Assembly: GCF_023661085.1 (NCBI RefSeq) | Contig: NZ_JAHDJT010000031.1 | Coordinates: forward strand, 1 to 11,289 | DNA from: Wolbachia pipientis | GTDB lineage: Bacteria; Pseudomonadota; Alphaproteobacteria; Rickettsiales; Anaplasmataceae | DNA: 11,289 nt | Direction of reading: 5' to 3' | Part shown: in pieces, positions 6,785 through 11,289 of the stretch | Layout of the letters: every line of letters begins with the position of its first letter | How positions within the stretch are numbered: the stretch's first letter is position 1 | Translations under genes and position numbers: made by a program | Notes under the pieces: model-generated | The model's database searches: none | Told to the model about the DNA's origin: nothing | What the model saw: only the letters and a program-made list of their open reading frames with translations

Positions 6785-7375
6785 ATGACCATAAAAAGTG
6801 AGGGCGTACTATTGGTTTTATCTTCTCCTTCTGGAGCAGGCAAAACTACCATATTAGAGAGATTACTTGAGCGATCGACCAACCTAGTTAGGTCGGTTTC
6901 TATGACCACGCGTAAACCTCGCCCTGGTGAAATAAATGGCAAGGACTATTTTTTTGTTACCGAGGAAAGGTTTCACGAGTTATGCAAAGCCGGTCAAATG
7001 CTTGAGTACGCCAAAGTTTTTGAGAACTTTTATGGCATACCGAGAAATTTTATAGAACAGAACTTAAGCAGTGGAATAAGCGTCTTACTAAGTATAGATT
7101 GGCAAGGAGCATTTCATTTATTTAAGCTTATGAGGAAAAAAGTTGTAAGTGTTTTTATACTTCCTCCTTCGATGGAGGAGCTTAGGTTACGTTTGCAAAA
7201 GCGTAATACTGACAGTGCAAATGAAATAGAACGCAGACTAGCCGAAGCCCAAAAGGAGATAAGCAAAAGCGATAAATATGATTATGTAATAATCAACGAT
7301 GATATTGATAAAAGTGTAGAAGAGATAAGCTCCATATTAAACAAAGAAAGGCTTAAAAGATCGCAGGAAAAGTAG
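6785..7375 (+). CDS. gmk: Guanylate kinase
   Basis: Gmk phosphorylates GMP and dGMP with ATP in the cytoplasm, feeding GTP synthesis. The 196-residue length is typical. The P-loop is SPSGAGKT (14-21). The GMP-binding region has SVSMTTRKPRPGE (37-49) and GKDYFF (52-57), followed by LEYA (73-76), YG (83-84) and the DWQGA strand (105-109). The lid segment RNTDS (140-144) and ERRL (149-152) are also present; the usual Gly of RGTDS is replaced by Asn. No strong ribosome site precedes the ATG; the upstream bases are A-rich. It lies 40 bases after the pentapeptide gene, so it may be read through from there. It is convergent with rodA. Confidence 0.96.
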   Translation: MTIKSEGVLLVLSSPSGAGKTTILERLLERSTNLVRSVSMTTRKPRPGEINGKDYFFVTEERFHELCKAGQMLEYAKVFENFYGIPRNFIEQNLSSGISVLLSIDWQGAFHLFKLMRKKVVSVFILPPSMEELRLRLQKRNTDSANEIERRLAEAQKEISKSDKYDYVIINDDIDKSVEEISSILNKERLKRSQEK

Positions 7376-7390
7376 GTCTATTGATTGACT

Positions 7391-7416
7391 GACAAAACTT
7401 GTCGAGTAGTTTTTTT
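7391..7416 (+). terminator. Possible weak terminator after gmk
   Basis: A 5-bp stem (GACAA 7391-7395 with TTGTC 7399-7403, loop AAC) is followed after 6 bases by seven T (7410-7416). The stem is short and the T run does not directly abut it. The place, between convergent genes, fits. An overlapping 7-bp inverted repeat (7406-7412 with 7429-7435) reaches into the rodA stop codon. Confidence 0.35.
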
Positions 7417-7431
7417 GTTCCTGATCTCAAA

Positions 7432-8547
7432 CTACAGGCCTTCCCGCAGATAAAATCGAGAGCTTAGCCTCAAGTCTTTTGCAGACGTTATAGAGCTAAG
7501 CAGCAGCCCTATACATATTAAGCTTGCAGCAGTTGTGCTTCCTCCATAGGATAGAAATGGCAACGGGTCACCTATTACGGGTAAAAGACCGACTGTCATT
7601 CCGATGTTTATGGCGAAATGAACGCCAAAAAAGGCAAAAATGCCGATAGACACTAATTTAGAAAAATAATTTCTTGATCTATAAGCAATAGAGAATATTA
7701 TAGCAAGCAGCGTAGTATAGAGGAAAACCAAAACCATGCTACCTAAAAATCCCCATTCCTCGCCAAGCACTGCAAAAGCAAAATCTGTGCGCTTTTCCGG
7801 TAAAAACCCAAGCTGAGTTTGACTTCCATTAACAAAACCCTTACCGAGCAAACCTCCTGAACCTATGGCTATCTGGGATTGCTGCGCATTATAGCCTATT
7901 CCAAGAGGATCCACTGATGAATCCAAAAACGACAGTATCCTCTGCTTGTGATAAGGACGTAAAAAAGGCCAAATAGTTGGTATTACAAGAATGCCAATCG
8001 TTCCAAAAACTATTAAATGAGATCTTTTGATTATTGCTGTGAATATAATCGATGCTCCTATAAATAGCATTATCACAGCCGTGCCTAAGTTAGGTTGCTT
8101 TAACACCAAGAATACAGGTAAGAAAATAATTATAAATGCCTTGAATAACCTTTGAAATTCCATCATTTTATACACACTTTGCTTGCTAAAATAACGAGCA
8201 AGTGCAAGTATTAAGCCTACTTTTGCAAACTCTGACGGTTGCAAACTAATTGGCCCAATTCTTATCCACCTTGTTGCACCCGTTATGTGCGAACCAAAAA
8301 AGTTTACTAGCAGCAACGAAGTTATTGCCGCTATATAAAAAAGGTAGGCATACTTCAAATAAAAATCTATCTCTATGAATGACATAGCTGTAGCCAATAG
8401 AAAAAAGAAAGAGAATACAACTAGTTGATGAATTGCAAATGGCATCCACTTTCCTCCAGCAGAAGAATATTGAACAACAATGCCAACGCAAAACAGCGCT
8501 ATTATGTTAATGATTAGCAACAAGTAAATCTTCTTTGGCCTACCCAC
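7432..8547 (-). CDS. rodA: RodA (MrdB), SEDS-family peptidoglycan glycosyltransferase
   Basis: SEDS proteins polymerise lipid II into glycan strands together with a class B penicillin-binding protein. The 371-residue protein is almost wholly membrane-embedded. Family motifs are GATRWI (90-95), SLQPSEFAKV (101-110), KQPNLGTA (150-157), the GSGGLLGKGFVNGSQ loop (229-243), LPEKRTDFAFAVLGEE (249-264) and LPFLSYGGS (329-337). D255 in the TDF motif matches the catalytic aspartate of SEDS enzymes, so the protein looks active. Its length and lack of a long N-terminal tail favour RodA over FtsW, though the two are close. The start is GTG at 8547; no ATG is available before residue 35, and no clear ribosome site is seen. 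It follows the antiporter gene by 42 bases and probably shares its transcript. Confidence 0.92.
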   Translation of the reverse strand: MGRPKKIYLLLIINIIALFCVGIVVQYSSAGGKWMPFAIHQLVVFSFFFLLATAMSFIEIDFYLKYAYLFYIAAITSLLLVNFFGSHITGATRWIRIGPISLQPSEFAKVGLILALARYFSKQSVYKMMEFQRLFKAFIIIFLPVFLVLKQPNLGTAVIMLFIGASIIFTAIIKRSHLIVFGTIGILVIPTIWPFLRPYHKQRILSFLDSSVDPLGIGYNAQQSQIAIGSGGLLGKGFVNGSQTQLGFLPEKRTDFAFAVLGEEWGFLGSMVLVFLYTTLLAIIFSIAYRSRNYFSKLVSIGIFAFFGVHFAINIGMTVGLLPVIGDPLPFLSYGGSTTAASLICIGLLLSSITSAKDLRLSSRFYLREGL

Positions 8548-8589
8548 AATAAGAACTTTATAACTTTGAAGTATAATAAGAAATGAAAA

Positions 8590-10056
8590 TCAAAAAGCCA
8601 ACTTTTCAACTACTAACCAAATTGGAGTACTGTACACTCCTGTTACTACTGTTAAAACTGCCATGAGTAACAGACAGAAAAGCATAAGTGGCGGTACTTT
8701 ATCAACCGATCCAGGTGCTATTTCAGCGTGTGATGCTGCATCATTTCCAAAATGCATTTTTTCTACCATCTTCCACATATATATTAGCGCAAGAAAAGAA
8801 CCAGCAGCAAAAACTATAAGAGAAATCCACGCGTGAGACTCGATAATTGCTTTCATCATATACCACTTACTTACAAAGCCGCTTGTTAAAGGCACACCGA
8901 TCAATGCTAAGCTAAGCAGAGTAAATGCAAGTGCTGTATGAGGCATCGATTTCTTGAGTCCTGACAAATTCTCTACTCTTGTTGAATCAAATTTATGAGA
9001 AACACATCCTACAGCCATGAATAAAGATGTTTTTATTATGCTGTGGTTTATTATGTGAAGGATTGCTGCAAATAAGCCTGCTTTTGAGTTTAAACCCAGC
9101 ATTAAAACTATATAACCAATCTGGCTGACGCTAGAGTTAGCAAGCAACCTTTTCATGTCTTTCGCGGTCATTGCAAATATTGACCCAAATACAATAGCAC
9201 AAAATGCAAGGATAATTATCACATTGTTCAATGGAGGCTTAAATAAAAAAAAGTTTTGATGGAAAACAGTATAAAAGATTCTGATAAAAACATATATCAT
9301 CACCTTGGTTACTGTGCCTGAAAAGAATACACTAATAAAACTTGGCGCCTCACTATATGAATTAACTAGCCATCTACTCAATGGAAACAGCGCTATTTTG
9401 ATTGAGAGGCCAACAAAAATGAACAATGTGCCAAGCTTTATGATGTTATTATCATACAACGGTACTATCCTCTCGGCCATGTCAGACATATTGAGTGTCC
9501 CAGTCATAGAATACAAAAGCCCGATACCAAACAAGTAAAACGTTGCGCCTATTGTTCCACTAATCAGATATTCAAATGCTGCAACCAGAGCTTTTTTATC
9601 CCTTCCCATTGAAACTAGTATATAAGAAGAAAGAGACGAAATTTCCAAAAAAACGTAAAGATTGAATATGTCGTTTGTTACTAAAATCCCAAGCAGCCCG
9701 CTTAAGCACAACAGAAACAAAGAATAAAAACCAGTGATTTTGTTTTTGCTGATCTCTTTTTCATTGATATAAAAGCTATAAAGCGCACTTATCAGTGCTA
9801 TAAAATTCACTAGAGTTAGAATCAAGGAGTTTAATATATCGATTCTTAACTCTATTCCGTACGGGGGAGCCCAATCTCCAAGGTAATAAGTTATAATTTC
9901 ACCATTATACGCTTTCATGAGTAATATCGATGAAACAAAAAAAGTAGCTGCCGTTGTGACAAAAGAAATAAACCAGGATACTTTATGTTTCCTGGTAAGA
10001 AAGCAAAACATCGATGCAATTATTGGTATGATAACTTGTAAAATTGGCAATTGCAT
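8590..10056 (-). CDS. MrpD/NuoN-family cation-proton antiporter subunit
   Basis: A 488-residue polytopic membrane protein of the proton-translocating antiporter family shared by Mrp Na+/H+ antiporters and complex I subunits L, M and N. The proton-path residues are present: E138 (NLYVFLEIS), K220 (LSIKIALFP) before the helix break, K251 (GTVTKVMIY), the histidines H334 and H338 with K342 (ILHIINHSIIKTSLF), and K397 (VSKWY). This pattern and length best fit MrpD (MnhD). NuoM/NuoN-like paralogues are the alternative, and the sequence alone does not settle which complex it joins. No other Mrp or Nuo core gene is in the window. It begins with ATG at 10056, is divergent from the NDUFA12-like gene, and is followed by rodA 42 bases later. 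Confidence 0.87.
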   Translation of the reverse strand: MQLPILQVIIPIIASMFCFLTRKHKVSWFISFVTTAATFFVSSILLMKAYNGEIITYYLGDWAPPYGIELRIDILNSLILTLVNFIALISALYSFYINEKEISKNKITGFYSLFLLCLSGLLGILVTNDIFNLYVFLEISSLSSYILVSMGRDKKALVAAFEYLISGTIGATFYLFGIGLLYSMTGTLNMSDMAERIVPLYDNNIIKLGTLFIFVGLSIKIALFPLSRWLVNSYSEAPSFISVFFSGTVTKVMIYVFIRIFYTVFHQNFFLFKPPLNNVIIILAFCAIVFGSIFAMTAKDMKRLLANSSVSQIGYIVLMLGLNSKAGLFAAILHIINHSIIKTSLFMAVGCVSHKFDSTRVENLSGLKKSMPHTALAFTLLSLALIGVPLTSGFVSKWYMMKAIIESHAWISLIVFAAGSFLALIYMWKMVEKMHFGNDAASHAEIAPGSVDKVPPLMLFCLLLMAVLTVVTGVYSTPIWLVVEKLAF

Positions 10057-10079
10057 TAAATTGTTGTTAAAGGACTGTT

Positions 10080-10104
10080 AAAGTATTAGTATATATAATA
10101 CTTT
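10080..10104. repeat. 9-bp perfect inverted repeat enclosing a -10 box
   Basis: AAAGTATTA (10080-10088) pairs with TAATACTTT (10096-10104) across a 7-base spacer, between the divergent antiporter and NDUFA12-like genes. Its right arm overlaps the TATAAT at 10094-10099. It could be an operator for a dimeric regulator, or a hairpin with a T run (10102-10106). Confidence 0.5.
10094..10099 (+). promoter_or_regulatory. Candidate -10 box for the NDUFA12-like/mlaD transcript
   Basis: A perfect TATAAT lies 21 bases before the ATG at 10121. The -35 position is weak (AGGACT at 10071-10076, spacer 17, 3 of 6). The 12 bases TATATAATACTT (10092-10103) are identical to those at the ppa -10 region (2805-2816). 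Confidence 0.5.
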
Positions 10105-10120
10105 TTGTTTTAATACCCTT

Positions 10121-10435
10121 ATGTTATCTAAAATTTGTAGTGCGATAAAATATCTATTACGAAGAAAAGGTAAATTTGTAGGAAGAGACGAAAATGGAAA
10201 CTCTTACTATGAATTAAATCAAGGAAAAAGGTGGGTCACGTATAGAAGTGTCTCTGAACCTACAACAGTACCTCCAAAGTGGCACATATGGCTTCACTAC
10301 ACTGATGATACAGTGCCAGTTAATAATAAAAAGAGAAAAATAAAACATACTCCTAATTTGACGGGTACAAAAGATGCGTATTATCCAAACCAAAAAGTGA
10401 AAAATTACTATAAAAGCTGGAATCCTAATAACTAA
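10121..10435 (+). CDS. NDUFA12-like complex I accessory subunit
   Basis: A 104-residue basic protein related to mitochondrial NDUFA12 (B17.2), an accessory subunit of NADH:ubiquinone oxidoreductase found in alphaproteobacteria and mitochondria. Signature segments are GKFVGRDENGNSYYE (17-31), RWVTYR (37-42), VPPKWHIWLHYTDD (50-63), HTPNLTGT (75-82) and AYYPN (86-90). There is no signal peptide or clear membrane helix, which fits a peripheral subunit on the cytoplasmic arm. The start ATG at 10121 is the first in frame. mlaD begins 2 bases after its stop, so the two are cotranscribed. The core nuo genes are not in this window. Confidence 0.92.
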   Translation: MLSKICSAIKYLLRRKGKFVGRDENGNSYYELNQGKRWVTYRSVSEPTTVPPKWHIWLHYTDDTVPVNNKKRKIKHTPNLTGTKDAYYPNQKVKNYYKSWNPNN

Positions 10436-10437
10436 AG

Positions 10438-10893
10438 ATGCGAAGATCAAATATACCTGAAATAACTGCTGGATTATTTGTATTGATTTTTACTATTTTT
10501 CTGGTTTGCTTTGCTGTTGATAAGCTATCTGACATAAAAAAAAGCTATAAGGATTGTTATAAAATATATGGTCTTTTTGCTAACGCTAATGGCATAGTAG
10601 TTGGTGATAGTGTCAAGGTTTCCGGCGTAGATATTGGAAGCATAACTGGCGTATCACTTGATAAAGCTACTTATGTAGCACGAATCGATATGTGCATAAG
10701 TAAAGACATAAAATTGCCAATTGACAGTTCAGCCCTAATAACTAGCAGTGGAGTTGTCGGTAGTAAATTTGTTAACATATCACCCGGGTCAGGTACTAAA
10801 CTAATTCCGAAAGGCGGTAAAATAGAGTATACCCAAGCTGAAGCAAATGTTGGTGGAATAATAGACAAAATTCTTGGTATGTTCACAAAATAA
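10438..10893 (+). CDS. mlaD: MlaD, MCE-domain phospholipid transport protein
   Basis: MlaD is the membrane-anchored, periplasmic substrate-binding subunit of the MlaFEDB transporter, which moves phospholipids between the inner and outer membranes. The 151-residue protein has one N-terminal membrane helix (about 9-28) and an MCE domain (about 40-118) with YGLFANANGIVVGDSVKVSGVDIGSI and the VVGSKFVNISPG strand. The C-terminal segment has GGKIEYTQ (126-133) and a short helix. It is about 30 residues shorter than the E. coli protein, mainly at the C terminus. The ATG at 10438 lies 2 bases after the NDUFA12-like stop, with AAAG just before it. The MlaE and MlaF partners are not in the window. Confidence 0.93.
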   Translation: MRRSNIPEITAGLFVLIFTIFLVCFAVDKLSDIKKSYKDCYKIYGLFANANGIVVGDSVKVSGVDIGSITGVSLDKATYVARIDMCISKDIKLPIDSSALITSSGVVGSKFVNISPGSGTKLIPKGGKIEYTQAEANVGGIIDKILGMFTK

Positions 10894-10922
10894 GGCTCTT
10901 TCCCCGTTATTTGCTGTTACCT

Positions 10923-10949
10923 AAGGAGAGAATGACATTACTCCTTTTT
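10923..10949 (+). terminator. Probable Rho-independent terminator after mlaD
   Basis: AAGGAG (10923-10928) pairs with CTCCTT (10941-10946) across a 12-base loop and runs into five T (10945-10949). It begins 30 bases after the mlaD stop. The loop is larger than usual, which lowers confidence. Confidence 0.55.
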
Positions 10950-11133
10950 AATCATGCTTGCGCTCTAGAAAGTTGCCACTTTTCCAAAGTGTGGACTATG
11001 ATTTCAACCCGATGTTAAGGTGAATAGAATCACACCATTATGGTTCCACAACATCAGATCATACCTTTCCATAATAATTAGATGTTATATTTTAACATAA
11101 CGTTTATACTCACTAACCTAATAAAATTCTTAG

Positions 11134-11156
11134 ATTCCAGCGTCACGCGCTGGGAT
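11134..11156. repeat. Short GC-rich palindromic element of the Wolbachia intergenic type
   Basis: ATTCCAGCG (11134-11142) pairs with CGCTGGGAT (11148-11156), 9 pairs with one T-G, loop TCACG. It is followed by GACACC. It stands out from the AT-rich surroundings. From memory, hairpins of the form TCATCCCAG...CTGGAAT are dispersed many times between Wolbachia genes; copy number cannot be checked here. Confidence 0.6.
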
Positions 11157-11289
11157 GACACCACTTGTTGTAAAAACAAATGTTCGTTCATAGATTGCAA
11201 TTAGCTATAAATATTAAGAAATTTACCAGATGAGAAAAAGGCAAAGAAATCCCGAGTGGCGAGTTTTGACTCTATAATACTTTAAATTG

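Larger units (their letters stand above)
10894..11289. other. 396-base stretch without a credible gene, rich in inverted repeats
   Basis: No long open frame is present on either strand. Besides the mlaD terminator, it holds short dyads at 10977-10991 (CACTTT/AAAGTG), 11034-11044 (ACCAT-T-ATGGT), 11082-11098 (ATGTTA/TAACAT), 11134-11156 and 11162-11182. A wider pair, GATGTT (11011-11016) with AACATC (11050-11055), encloses the second. Two tiny frames (28 codons from 10932 on the plus strand; 22 codons from 11072 on the minus strand) resemble nothing I know. The stretch may be repeat-derived or the remains of an insertion. Confidence 0.6.

Noticed and set aside
10932..11018. 28-codon plus-strand frame with an AAGGAG site
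   Set aside because: The site-to-ATG spacing is only 3 bases, the product resembles nothing known, and the site is better explained as the 5' arm of the mlaD terminator.
11004..11072. 22-codon minus-strand frame starting at 11072
   Set aside because: It is very short, has no clear ribosome site and covers two of the inverted repeats.
11266..11278. TTGACT next to TATAAT at the window end
   Set aside because: Only one base separates them, so they cannot act as a -35/-10 pair.
1..11289. CRISPR array, insertion-sequence transposase or phage genes
   Set aside because: No regularly spaced direct repeats, no transposase motifs and no phage structural genes were seen on either strand.

Overview
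The window looks like a piece of a Rickettsiales chromosome, most likely a Wolbachia-type endosymbiont. This is inferred from several things. The DNA is AT-rich with short gaps. There is an ankyrin-repeat protein with an export signal. There are alphaproteobacterial respiratory genes: an NDUFA12-type complex I accessory subunit and a Coq7 di-iron hydroxylase. RodA sits beside an isolated Mrp/Nuo-type antiporter subunit, and there is a short GC-containing hairpin of the type scattered between Wolbachia genes. The strain cannot be named from the sequence.

Layout. (1) 1-152: the 5' end of an unrecognised minus-strand gene, divergent from der. (2) 290-2735: der, dsbB and coq7 on the plus strand, probably one transcript; coq7 starts at a GTG inside dsbB. 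(3) 2840-3355: ppa with its own promoter. (4) 3517-3607: tRNA-Ser(GCU). (5) 3722-6744: two genes joined by an ATGA overlap, encoding a signal-peptide protein with a charged linker and C-terminal ankyrin repeats, and a signal-peptide protein made of about 98 pentapeptide repeats. (6) 6785-7375: gmk. (7) 10056 down to 7432 on the minus strand: an MrpD/NuoN-family antiporter subunit followed by rodA, convergent with gmk. (8) 10121-10893: an NDUFA12-like gene and mlaD, 2 bases apart. (9) 10894-11289: no credible gene, but a probable terminator and a cluster of inverted repeats.

Most genes are core housekeeping: ribosome assembly (Der), disulfide formation (DsbB), ubiquinone synthesis (Coq7), pyrophosphate removal (Ppa), nucleotide supply (Gmk), septal or wall glycan synthesis (RodA), complex I assembly (NDUFA12-like) and phospholipid transport (MlaD). 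The accessory part is the exported ankyrin/pentapeptide pair just after the tRNA gene. It is the best candidate here for an undescribed host-facing or envelope function. The pentapeptide protein keeps a perfect five-residue register for about 83 repeats, then resumes one residue out of phase after a linker.
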